Below are positions 8,277 through 17,174 of a stretch of 64,000 nt of DNA, one piece after another. A program made the translations under genes and the position numbers. The notes below the pieces were generated by a model that had not been told where the DNA came from, made no database searches, and saw only the letters and a list, made by a program, of their open reading frames with translations. Numbering within the stretch: position 1 is the first letter of the stretch; each line of letters opens with the position of its first letter. This stretch comes from Clostridiales bacterium (GTDB taxonomy: Bacteria; Bacillota; Clostridia; Christensenellales; Borkfalkiaceae): NCBI GenBank assembly GCA_015069485.1, contig SVIM01000001.1, forward strand, positions 27,662 through 91,661, read 5' to 3'.

Positions 8277-9623
8277 ATGATAAATTGTGAAGAAAAGTCC
8301 TTAAAGGCAACAATTTCAAAAATAAAACGATTTGCGTCGGAACACGCCGACGCCGTTTCGTTTTACCGTGAAATAGAAGCTTTGGGTGATTTATCCTTGC
8401 AATCTAAATCATTTAAAAACGACGAAAAATTCTTTGAAAGAGTAAATTATTTAATAAGCGTAATAGTAACCATTATAGCCCACCCCCATATAATCAACGT
8501 GCGCGAGGACATTATTATAAGGGCGGAGCAAGCGCCTGCTTTAACGGTGGATATGTTCGACAGAACGGTAAAAGACACCAAGCTATGGCGCGATAAGCGT
8601 GGCGAAATGGTGCCTGAAGAGGTTTATTACTATCAAAACGTGGACGAAATAAAAACCTACGAAAACAGGTTTATCGTTCACCTTATCGACGTGCTTTCCG
8701 ATAGGCTTGCAGACTATTCCGCCTTCTATTCCTTTTTAATAGGAACGGTAAACGGGGGTAGCGCGCTATCGCAAAAAAACTCCGAGCTGGAAAAAAGTAT
8801 CGAGCGTTTAGATTCTCTTTCTAAAAAAATTCGCCGTTTAAAAAACACCTATTTTTATAGGGAAGTAAGCAAGCGTTCTTGGGTGACGGCAATGGTTCAG
8901 CCCACCAACGTCCTACTAAAAAACAGGCACTATTTGCATTGCTTTAGGTTTTACCTTGAATATATCACCTACGGCTCTCGCGTGGCTTTAATCGACGATA
9001 TTAAGGTATATTACTTTACCCATCTTTTGCAGGCGTTAAAGCGCGCAGGCTACAAATTAAGCCAACAGAGCGAAATGGAAATGATTTGCTACAACAACAC
9101 GGGCGAAATCAAGTTTAACCGTCCTTTAAGCTTCGTTAACGAAACCTTTATTTTAACCGTGGACGGAGCAAAGGAATACGGCGGTTTGTGGTTTAGGGTA
9201 AGAAATAAAAAGGTAAGGCTTGGCGAGTGTAACCCTGCAAATCACTTGCTTTTATTCGACGGCTCGGTAACCTTTGACGAGTGCGACAAGAATACCGAAA
9301 GGTTTAAAAACTCGGGCGCAATGGCAATAGACGCTCTTTCCCCTTGGAACAGGGCAAAAATCAACGCTTGGGGCGCAGAGCCCGTAAACGAAAACCCCGT
9401 GCCTGAAAGGGAAATAACGGCGCGCTATATTGCCGAAAAAACTCACCTTATGCCCGCATCTCAAACTATATACGAAACGCATTGTCCCGTCTGCAGGGGA
9501 AGAAACATCACCGAGGACGAGGATTTTGGAATATTTACCTGTGGCTCGTGCAATACGAAATACACTTTTATCACTTCAACTAACTTAAAACAAATTTGGT
9601 TTATTAATCTTGGAATAAAATAA
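8277..9623 (+). CDS. DUF2357/McrC-associated-like protein with C-terminal zinc ribbon, no visible nuclease motif
   Basis: YYQNVDEIKTYENRFIVHLIDVL resembles the DUF2357-type core; CPVCRGRN...FTCGSCNTKY zinc ribbon; neighbour of the McrB-like ATPase. Confidence 0.55.
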   Translation: MINCEEKSLKATISKIKRFASEHADAVSFYREIEALGDLSLQSKSFKNDEKFFERVNYLISVIVTIIAHPHIINVREDIIIRAEQAPALTVDMFDRTVKDTKLWRDKRGEMVPEEVYYYQNVDEIKTYENRFIVHLIDVLSDRLADYSAFYSFLIGTVNGGSALSQKNSELEKSIERLDSLSKKIRRLKNTYFYREVSKRSWVTAMVQPTNVLLKNRHYLHCFRFYLEYITYGSRVALIDDIKVYYFTHLLQALKRAGYKLSQQSEMEMICYNNTGEIKFNRPLSFVNETFILTVDGAKEYGGLWFRVRNKKVRLGECNPANHLLLFDGSVTFDECDKNTERFKNSGAMAIDALSPWNRAKINAWGAEPVNENPVPEREITARYIAEKTHLMPASQTIYETHCPVCRGRNITEDEDFGIFTCGSCNTKYTFITSTNLKQIWFINLGIK

Positions 9624-10474
9624 TGGAACAAAATAACCGTACTGCGCCAAGCTTAACTAAGGCAACCGCGCCCAGCACTCCAACTAAATCATTTGCGCCC
9701 CAACAGCCCACGGCAAATAAGCCGGCGCAAACCGCTTCTAACATAGATAGGGAAGTTTTAATCTCCATTAAAAACCTTCACAAGGCATACGGCAAAAAGC
9801 AGGTTTTAAAGGGGCTTAATCTTGAGGTATATAAGGGCGAGCTCTTTGGCTTTTTAGGTAGAAACGGTATTGGTAAATCTACTACGATAGACTGTGTTAT
9901 CGGCTCTAAAAAGTTCGAGCAGGGCGAAATTAAGGTAAACGGCTATAACGTTTTAAAGGAAGCAATGGCTGCAAAGCAATCCTTTGGCTACGTAGCCAGC
10001 GAGCCTACCTGTTACGAGGTTATGACTGGCTACGACTATTTAGAATTCGTTGCCAGCGTTTATCAGTTAAGCGAAAAGGAATTCGTTTCGGGCAGAAATT
10101 ACCTTGCCGAAAGGCTTGCGTTTAAAAGGGAAGATTTTAGCGTGCCCGTTGCAAACTATTCCCACGGTATGAAGCAAAAAATTTGCTTAATTGCCAGCCT
10201 TTTGCATAACCCTCCCGTTTGGATATTGGACGAACCCACCGTAGGCTTAGACATAATGGCGGTGGAAGAGCTTAAAAAAATGATGCGCGAATATGCAAAC
10301 CACGGCAAAACGGTTATGATAACTTCGCATAACATAGAGCTCGTTGCAAAGCTTTGCGACAGAGTTGCAATTATTAACGACGGCGTAGTTGCCGAGCTTT
10401 TAGATTTAAACAAAAACCCTAACTTAAGGCTTCGCCTTACTAAAATATTCCTTGATACTTACGGTGGAAAATAA
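9623..10474 (+). CDS. ABC transporter ATP-binding protein
   Basis: Walker A GFLGRNGIGKST, signature NYSHGMKQK, Walker B VWILDEPTVGLD; Pro/Thr/Ala-rich N-terminal extension. Confidence 0.95.
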   Translation: MEQNNRTAPSLTKATAPSTPTKSFAPQQPTANKPAQTASNIDREVLISIKNLHKAYGKKQVLKGLNLEVYKGELFGFLGRNGIGKSTTIDCVIGSKKFEQGEIKVNGYNVLKEAMAAKQSFGYVASEPTCYEVMTGYDYLEFVASVYQLSEKEFVSGRNYLAERLAFKREDFSVPVANYSHGMKQKICLIASLLHNPPVWILDEPTVGLDIMAVEELKKMMREYANHGKTVMITSHNIELVAKLCDRVAIINDGVVAELLDLNKNPNLRLRLTKIFLDTYGGK

Positions 10475-12085
10475 ATGTTAACCTTATTGGCAAAAGACTT
10501 CAAGTTGCTTTTTGCTAACGGCAAAATGGGCAAGTGGAGCTGGGTGTCGTATTTAATAAACTTTTTGCTCGTGGCGATTTTCGTTGCGGTAGAAACTTTT
10601 TTATTCAGCGCGATACTTTCAAAAATTGAAATGTTTAAAGGCTCGGGCGGGGCAAAGGCCTCGGACGCGTTTTTAACGATATTTTTGGCGGTAATTTCCG
10701 TACTTAGCATTTTTATGTGCGTAGGCCGCGCCAAAAAGCTCTTTTTTGAAAAAAAGGACGTCGAGCTTTTAACTACGCTTCCCGTCGATAATTCACAAAT
10801 TATATTTTCTAAAATAATATTTTTGTTTTTATTCCAAGTAGTAATAGGTTTAGTTTTAATTTATCCCGTAATAGTAGCGTACGGGCTTCTTACGGCAAAG
10901 CTTCCCTTCTTTTATTTTACGGCAATCTTTTATCCCGTGCTCGCATTTCCCTTCGAGTGCGGCGTGGCTTTAATTTTAGTATATCCCATAAAGCTTATAG
11001 GTGATTATTTGCAAAAGCATACTATTTTGCAATTAATTTTATCGGTAGTAGGTCTGTTTGCTTTGTGTTATTTATATAGCGTAATTTTAAACGCCTTCGT
11101 TTCTATTATCGCTTCCGGAAATTTCGATTCCTTGCTTACGACGAGCAATATTAATGCAATGACCGCTCTTTGCGATTTTTTAGTGCCCATAAACGTACTC
11201 GTCGAAATTTTCGTTTTGCGTAACACCCGTGGCTTAATGCTCTATATAGGCGTGGCTTTCGGCGTGTTCATTATAGGCTTGGTAATAAGCATTGCGGCGT
11301 TCAATTATTTTAGAAGAATACGCTTTAACCCTACTCGCCCCGAAAAAGCCGATAAAACGGCTAAAATTTATTCTGTAAAAATGGCTTTAATTAAAAAGGA
11401 GTGCGACCTTTTGTTTAAGGATTCGGGCAATATTTTCTCTTTTACCGGTCTTTTGGTCGTTCAGCCCTTTTTGGTGTATTTAATCGTTTCGTCCTTAAAC
11501 ACCATATTTTCTACGGGGGTTTTGGCGTATTATATTTCCCTTTTCCCCAGATTTTTACCGCTATTAGATATTCTTTTAGTTTCGCTAATAAGCCTTTCGG
11601 TAAGCAACGGCGCAAACGGATATATCACGGCAGAAGGTAAAAATATTCGCCTTATGAAATCTATACCCGTGGGTATTTTTACGCAAATTTTTATAAAGGT
11701 TGCAATTCCTTTCGTGTTTTCGGCAATATCCTTTATAATTTCTTATATCGTTTTAGGCGCAACCGCCGTAGTAGAGTGGGACGTAATGCTGTTCGGCATT
11801 TTAATAACGCTTGTAACCCACGCGGTTTTTGCGTTGGCTTCGCTGTTTGAAGAGCTTAAAATAAGGCACGGCAAGCCTAAAAATTCCTTCGTATCTTCAA
11901 CCATTTCCTACCTTCTTCCCCTAATATATACGGTTGCTATGGTAGTGGTATCTTATTTAGGCGTAAATATATACGCCGTTTACGCGTTGGGTATCGGCAT
12001 AACGCTTTTGTGCGGTTTGCCCTACGTTATCAACTTCAAAAAGCGAGTTATTCGCAACTTTGAAGAGTTGGAGGTAGTAAACTAA
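10475..12085 (+). CDS. ABC-2-type transporter permease
   Basis: Multi-TM 536-aa protein abutting the ABC ATPase. Confidence 0.8.
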   Translation: MLTLLAKDFKLLFANGKMGKWSWVSYLINFLLVAIFVAVETFLFSAILSKIEMFKGSGGAKASDAFLTIFLAVISVLSIFMCVGRAKKLFFEKKDVELLTTLPVDNSQIIFSKIIFLFLFQVVIGLVLIYPVIVAYGLLTAKLPFFYFTAIFYPVLAFPFECGVALILVYPIKLIGDYLQKHTILQLILSVVGLFALCYLYSVILNAFVSIIASGNFDSLLTTSNINAMTALCDFLVPINVLVEIFVLRNTRGLMLYIGVAFGVFIIGLVISIAAFNYFRRIRFNPTRPEKADKTAKIYSVKMALIKKECDLLFKDSGNIFSFTGLLVVQPFLVYLIVSSLNTIFSTGVLAYYISLFPRFLPLLDILLVSLISLSVSNGANGYITAEGKNIRLMKSIPVGIFTQIFIKVAIPFVFSAISFIISYIVLGATAVVEWDVMLFGILITLVTHAVFALASLFEELKIRHGKPKNSFVSSTISYLLPLIYTVAMVVVSYLGVNIYAVYALGIGITLLCGLPYVINFKKRVIRNFEELEVVN

Positions 12086-12086
12086 C

Positions 12087-14567
12087 GTGAAAAAGAAAAA
12101 TTTAGCAGTACTTTTAATAATTCCCTTTTTAATTTCCCTTTTGGGCGTTGTGGTAGCAGACGTAACCTATAGCTTACTCGACGTAGATATCTCGTCTATA
12201 ATATGGACTTACGACGACGTTGAATTTTTCCAGATGGATAGGGGAGAATATATTTTAGAGGCGGAGGGCGTAACGCCTACCGGCTACCCCGCGGGCGAGG
12301 GTAACGAGCTCGTATGGACGGTAAAGGATAAAACCGCCGCAGAAGACGGCTCGCAAAACAACTTGGCAACTGTTATAGAGCGCGACGGAGATTATTATTT
12401 AGAGCCTTTAGCTGAAGGCGAAATAATTTTAACCTGCTCTAACGCTAAGGGCAACGTTTTTAGGCGCTTGGATGCGGTTATATTCAAGCACGGCGCGGTG
12501 GCAATTTCCCCTGTGGTAAGCCCGTCGCATGCTAACGTTGATTCGACCATATATTACGGTCAATTCGATATTTCCCGTCAAGGCACAGCGCAAAAAATAG
12601 CGGCTAAAATAGCGTATAGGGTAAAGATAATTCCCGAAAATTTAGCAAACGACGTGGAATTTAGTTATAGCGATAACGTAAGCGTTGGCGTAAATACTAT
12701 CGGCAACGGCGAAATCGTCGGCGATATTTCCGTAATCGGAACGGGAGAAGTAACCGTAACCGCCCAAGTAACGGGGCAGGAAAATATTGCGCCCTACTCC
12801 TTTAATTTTGAAGTGGTAGAAAACGGCGTAAACGTATATAATTACGACGATTTGATGTATTGCACTAACGACTCTACTACGGGTGGCGAAATAGTAGTTT
12901 TGCGCCGTAACTTTGAATCCTCGCAGACGCTTTACGAATTAGACGAAAACGGCTACGTAATAATTAAAAACGGCAAAGCGATACCAAAGGTTGACGACGA
13001 CGGCAACACTGTCGACGCCGAGTGCTTTGGTAAAATAAACGGCAATGCGGGCGGTTCAATGCAATACGACTTTTCGCTTAAAAAGCTGCCAACCACCTAT
13101 AACCGTAAGTATATTGACCAATGGAACGAATTTGCGGCAGGCAACGCAAAGTTTAAAGATATTCCTTTTGAAATCAATATAGGCGTCTACGTAACCAAGG
13201 ATTTTTACGGTAACGGCTACACCTTAAATATGCACAACCTAACCCACCCTTACAAAAAAAAGACGGTAAACGACGTTGACACTTACGAGCTTGCTTCGTA
13301 TAACCTTTTCCGTGGACCGTTGCCTTATTATACGCTGGGTGATCCTAACGCAATGGCTTTAGTTACGGCGTACGGGCAAGATAACGCAGGCGTTTACGTT
13401 CACGGCGACGGCATAGTTTTAAACGACGTAAACTTTAAAAACTGCGACGAAGTAACCGTAATGGAAACCCTTGATTACGTTGGCAACGTGTTGGAGGTGG
13501 ACGGCGATAACGTTACCATTAAAAACTCCATACTTTCTAACGGCAAAAACGTAGTGCGTAGCTTTTCGTCGTTTAACCTTAATATAACCAACTGCTTAAT
13601 ACAAAATTCCAGAAACTTCCTTTTCGTTACGGGCGCAAATGAATGCAAGGACGTTAACCCCGATAAGCACGCTTATTTTAGTACTATCGACGGTACGGGC
13701 TCGCAAGTAGGCGCAACCGTTAAAAGCTATTTGAACCTCGAAAACCAAGGCAACGGAAACGGCGTTTTAAATACCTTCGTTCAAAAAGACGACTTTGATA
13801 TAGAGGTTATGCGTAAGGCAATGCACTCTATTCAAAGCGCGCTTGACTACGAGGACGCGGAATCCTTAATGGAAGCGGGTAATACCACTATTACCGATAC
13901 CTTCTTTTATAATAGCGGGGTGGCTTCTATTTGCTTTGAAAGCCAGTTTAACGGTCCTTTCCTTTATAACAGCTCGCCTTCCTTCGTATCGACGAACTTA
14001 AAGGACTTTTTAGGCGATTTAATCCCCTTAATGCCTAGCAACGTCGGTGGCACTTCCTATCCCGTATCGGTAAGCATTAACGGCGATACAAGGTTTTACG
14101 ACTATAAAAATATTAACGACTGGGATATTTCAGGACTTATTAAAGAAAATATTTCCGCAATGGCGTCCGTTTTAGGTCAAAGCGTAAATATCAATATCGA
14201 TAGAATTTTCCCCTTAAAGAGTATATTAAAAAATCAAGCGGGCTCGCAGTATTCTAAAAACGGCTATATGAACGTGCCCGTGGCGTATTACGGCGGTGGT
14301 ATAAACCACTCTAAGCTATACGTTAACAATCTTGATTGTAAGGACCATTTAAGCGGCGATATAGTCGTTGACTTGTTGGATGAATATTTATCCTACAAAA
14401 ACAGCGGTTTAAGCTTTAAAGGAATCACGCCGGAGCTTATGCTTAAAACGGTCGTAACCGTTAGCGGAACAAGTCCCTTTAAATTTAGACTTATGGACAA
14501 TAGTGGGTATCTTTTTAACCAAACCCCCAACGTTTCTGATTTATTTATAAACGCGCAAGGAGAATAA
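12087..14567 (+). CDS. Large secreted/surface protein, probable parallel beta-helix type
   Basis: N-terminal signal (KKKNLAVLLIIPFLISLLGVVVA); YDDLMYCTNDSTTGGEIVVLRRNF and DGDNVTIKNSILSNGKNVV...LNITNCLIQNS right-handed-helix-like segments; GTG start. Confidence 0.55.
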   Translation: MKKKNLAVLLIIPFLISLLGVVVADVTYSLLDVDISSIIWTYDDVEFFQMDRGEYILEAEGVTPTGYPAGEGNELVWTVKDKTAAEDGSQNNLATVIERDGDYYLEPLAEGEIILTCSNAKGNVFRRLDAVIFKHGAVAISPVVSPSHANVDSTIYYGQFDISRQGTAQKIAAKIAYRVKIIPENLANDVEFSYSDNVSVGVNTIGNGEIVGDISVIGTGEVTVTAQVTGQENIAPYSFNFEVVENGVNVYNYDDLMYCTNDSTTGGEIVVLRRNFESSQTLYELDENGYVIIKNGKAIPKVDDDGNTVDAECFGKINGNAGGSMQYDFSLKKLPTTYNRKYIDQWNEFAAGNAKFKDIPFEINIGVYVTKDFYGNGYTLNMHNLTHPYKKKTVNDVDTYELASYNLFRGPLPYYTLGDPNAMALVTAYGQDNAGVYVHGDGIVLNDVNFKNCDEVTVMETLDYVGNVLEVDGDNVTIKNSILSNGKNVVRSFSSFNLNITNCLIQNSRNFLFVTGANECKDVNPDKHAYFSTIDGTGSQVGATVKSYLNLENQGNGNGVLNTFVQKDDFDIEVMRKAMHSIQSALDYEDAESLMEAGNTTITDTFFYNSGVASICFESQFNGPFLYNSSPSFVSTNLKDFLGDLIPLMPSNVGGTSYPVSVSINGDTRFYDYKNINDWDISGLIKENISAMASVLGQSVNINIDRIFPLKSILKNQAGSQYSKNGYMNVPVAYYGGGINHSKLYVNNLDCKDHLSGDIVVDLLDEYLSYKNSGLSFKGITPELMLKTVVTVSGTSPFKFRLMDNSGYLFNQTPNVSDLFINAQGE

Positions 14568-14568
14568 T

Positions 14569-15768
14569 ATGAAAAAATTTGTAGCGCTTGCTTGTGGCTT
14601 GGCGCTTAGCGCAACGCTATTTACTACGGCGTGCACGGGCCTTATGGGTGGCGGAAGCGACGCCGTCGCTATCGAAAGCGTATCTGCGCCCGTTACCATT
14701 GAAAAAATTGAAGACGGCGAAATCGTGTTGTATATTCAAGTTACCATAACCTATTCCGACGAGGATATTGCTCCCACCGTAATCGAAATTCCCCAAGGTA
14801 AAAAGGGTGACGAGGGCAACGGAATACAAGGCATTAGGGTATTAGAAAACGACGAAGAAAACGATATTACCAAGCTTGAAATAACCTACACAAAGCAGGA
14901 TTCCGAAATTATTGACGTGCCTTTCGGCACTTACATTACGGGCGTTGAGCCGGTTATTGACGAAGAAACGGGGCTTACCGAAGAACTTATTTTCAACTTC
15001 TCTAACGATACTTTAGATCCTGTAATCCTTGATATATATCACGGTAAGGACGGCGCGGACGGCAAGGACGGCGCAACCTGGTATTCGCAGGAAGGCGACC
15101 CTAATTTAGCGGAAGAACCGTTTGGCGTAGAAGGTGATTTATATCTTGATACCTTAACTCAAGATATTTATAAGAATACTGCCGAAGGCTGGGTGCTTTT
15201 AACTAACATTAAGGGTGAGCAAGGCGAAGAAGGCTTAACCATAGTAGATATAAGATGCGAATTTGACTCTACTAGCAATCAGTATTTAATCACTTTAGTA
15301 TATAACGACGAAACGGAGCAGGTTATAAACCCCATAAACAACCAAAACGCGTGGCTTTCGGGCGCGGGTAACCCCGGCCCCTTCGACGGCAACGTTGGCG
15401 ATTTTTGGATTAACACTTCAGCGGGTATAGTATATCGCAAGGTGGCAGGCATAGGTTGGGATTATTCTAACCCCGTGCTCGACTTCTCTAAATATTCAAC
15501 GGAAACTCACACCGTAACCTTTATTCGCGACGCAAACTCTGACGTGGTTGACGAGCTTGAAATAACGCACGGAACATACTTTGCATTAAGCGACCATCAA
15601 ATGCCCGTTCCTTCGCGTAGCGGATATAAGTTCTTGGGTTGGTTTACTTCTGCCGACGCAAACGACGTAAACGCCGGTCAATTAACCGATTTAACCCCTA
15701 TTATGGGCGATTTAATCGTGTACGCGCGTTGGGAATCATTGCCCGAAGTGGAAGAAGAAGCAGAATAA
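14569..15768 (+). CDS. Surface lipoprotein with collagen-like segments and an InlB-type (Flg_new) repeat
   Basis: Lipobox LFTTAC; GKDGADGKDGATW; HTVTFIRDANSDVVDELEITHGTYF...GYKFLGWFTSAD...YARWE. Confidence 0.75.
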   Translation: MKKFVALACGLALSATLFTTACTGLMGGGSDAVAIESVSAPVTIEKIEDGEIVLYIQVTITYSDEDIAPTVIEIPQGKKGDEGNGIQGIRVLENDEENDITKLEITYTKQDSEIIDVPFGTYITGVEPVIDEETGLTEELIFNFSNDTLDPVILDIYHGKDGADGKDGATWYSQEGDPNLAEEPFGVEGDLYLDTLTQDIYKNTAEGWVLLTNIKGEQGEEGLTIVDIRCEFDSTSNQYLITLVYNDETEQVINPINNQNAWLSGAGNPGPFDGNVGDFWINTSAGIVYRKVAGIGWDYSNPVLDFSKYSTETHTVTFIRDANSDVVDELEITHGTYFALSDHQMPVPSRSGYKFLGWFTSADANDVNAGQLTDLTPIMGDLIVYARWESLPEVEEEAE

Positions 15769-15783
15769 TTTAAATAAATTAAA

Positions 15784-15825
15784 AGCCGAGGGCTTTGCAA
15801 AAAGCAAAGCCCTCGGCTATTTTTA
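15784..15825. terminator. Rho-independent terminator (bidirectional possible)
   Basis: AGCCGAGGGCTTTGC-aaaaa-GCAAAGCCCTCGGCT-atttttaatt. Confidence 0.9.
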
Positions 15826-15870
15826 ATTCGTTGTAAAAAAGCAAAGCCCTCGGCTATTTTTAATTCGTTG
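15804..15870. repeat. 37-bp-period duplication of the terminator right arm
   Basis: gcaaagccctcggctatttttaattcgttg at 15804 and 15841. Confidence 0.9.
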
Positions 15871-15872
15871 CG

Positions 15873-16667
15873 TTAGTTTTTTGGTTGTGCGTCAGGCGCT
15901 ATCTCGTTGCCTTTATCTCTTTTATAAATAAATAAAACAACGTGAATAAGGCAAATTGCACCGCAAACAACGGTTAAAATCCAAAAGGTAGTATCTTGAA
16001 AGCGTCCGCTACCCAAATCGTTTATAATAAGTCCGCCCACGTCAAACAACGCGTGTAAAACTACTGCTCCCCAAATATTTCCCGTTTTAATGGTAACCGC
16101 CGCAAACATTGCCCCAGTTAAAAAGCTGTAGCCAACCTGCAAAACGGTTGCAAAAACTCCTGCGCCCTCCAACAAATTTAAAAGGTGCCACAACCCGAAA
16201 ATTGCAGAAGATATAAAAATTGCGGCAAAGGTGGGGTATTTTCTGTCCGTCATTTTTTCTTCAATAATTCCGTGTACTATTCCCCTAAACACCGCTTCTT
16301 CCATAATTGCTATCGCAAAGCATTTTACAATAAATAACGGCACGAGCTCTATATGCTCAATTTGCGCCGTTCCCTTAATAATTGCCGAAAAGGGGAAGTT
16401 AGCAAAAACGACCAAAAAGCAGGGGACGCACCACAAAAGGTTTATAAAAAAGCCTTGCTTTTTAACCTTTAAAATATGCTCGTGCCCTAACAAAAATATT
16501 GCTAAAACAGATGCTACACCCCCACATATGCGCGGAATAACTTCGTTTAACAGCTTGTTTGCCGTGTCGTCTTCAAGGGGGGTAATCTTTAAATAACTAA
16601 AAACTACGGCAGCCAAGGTAAACGCTACTGCGCAAGTAAATAAAATTCTTTTAGTAACTTTGTTCAT
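15873..16667 (-). CDS. CPBP-family intramembrane glutamic endopeptidase (Abi-like)
   Basis: EEAVFRGIVHG, FGLWHLLN, LHALFDV motifs. Confidence 0.85.
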   Translation of the reverse strand: MNKVTKRILFTCAVAFTLAAVVFSYLKITPLEDDTANKLLNEVIPRICGGVASVLAIFLLGHEHILKVKKQGFFINLLWCVPCFLVVFANFPFSAIIKGTAQIEHIELVPLFIVKCFAIAIMEEAVFRGIVHGIIEEKMTDRKYPTFAAIFISSAIFGLWHLLNLLEGAGVFATVLQVGYSFLTGAMFAAVTIKTGNIWGAVVLHALFDVGGLIINDLGSGRFQDTTFWILTVVCGAICLIHVVLFIYKRDKGNEIAPDAQPKN

Positions 16668-16673
16668 ATATAT

Positions 16674-16702
16674 ATAATATCATATCCGCTTGGTTTTGTC
16701 AA
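16674..16702 (-). promoter_or_regulatory. Putative promoter of the CPBP gene
   Basis: Minus strand TTGACA - 17 bp - TATTAT; -10 lies ~7 nt from the annotated ATG. Confidence 0.55.
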
Positions 16703-16717
16703 TAGCGATATTGACAA
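16696..16717. promoter_or_regulatory. Operator-like perfect inverted repeat over the -35 of the CPBP promoter
   Basis: TTGTCAAT-agcgat-ATTGACAA. Confidence 0.4.
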
Positions 16718-16787
16718 AGTGGCGTAAGGGTGCTTCAAGCAGTCTAAAAACTTATTTTTTAAATAATAACCCATAAAATAAATAAAT

Positions 16788-16802
16788 TTGAACGATATTC
16801 AA
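16788..16802. promoter_or_regulatory. Shared 15-bp inverted-repeat motif TTGAACGATATTCAA (also at 60454)
   Basis: Identical 15-mer at two intergenic sites. Confidence 0.35.
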
Positions 16803-16906
16803 TAAAATTAATCAAATACGGCGGGCGCAAAAAAGTCCGCCGTATTTAACTTAAAATAAGGCGGTAAATTTTTTTAATAATTTTTTACAATTCGATAAAT
16901 AAAGTT

Positions 16907-16935
16907 TTGACAAAAGCAAAAAAGTATGGTATATT
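16907..16935 (+). promoter_or_regulatory. Promoter of tRNA-Ser
   Basis: TTGACA - 17 bp - TATATT. Confidence 0.75.
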
Positions 16936-16967
16936 ATTTAAGCGTTTTAAATAAGTATTTGCATTGA

Positions 16968-17058
16968 GCGGATGTACCCAAGTGGCTCAAGGGGCTCCCC
17001 TGCTAAGGGAGTAGTGCGGGAAACTGCAGCATGAGTTCAAATCTCATCATCCGCGCCA
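16968..17058 (+). tRNA. tRNA-Ser(GCT), CCA encoded
   Basis: Acceptor gcggatg/catccgc, long variable arm, anticodon loop ctGCTaa, ttcaaat T-loop, encoded CCA. Confidence 0.97.
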
Positions 17059-17083
17059 TCGGCGACTTTATATTTCGCTAAAA

Positions 17084-17120
17084 ACAAAAAGAGAAGTGTT
17101 TTTCACTTCTCTTTTTTGTT
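17084..17120. terminator. Terminator hairpin after tRNA-Ser
   Basis: aaaaagagaagtg-tttt-cacttctctttttt. Confidence 0.85.
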
Positions 17121-17174
17121 TTGTTGCTTAACTCGTCGCCTCTCGCTTAAAAGCGTGAGCATAATTGAAATGTC

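Noticed and set aside
6021-9623. Classical McrBC restriction system
   Set aside because: N-terminal membrane segments, no visible nuclease motif in the partner, and location inside an export operon argue against it, though defence is not excluded.
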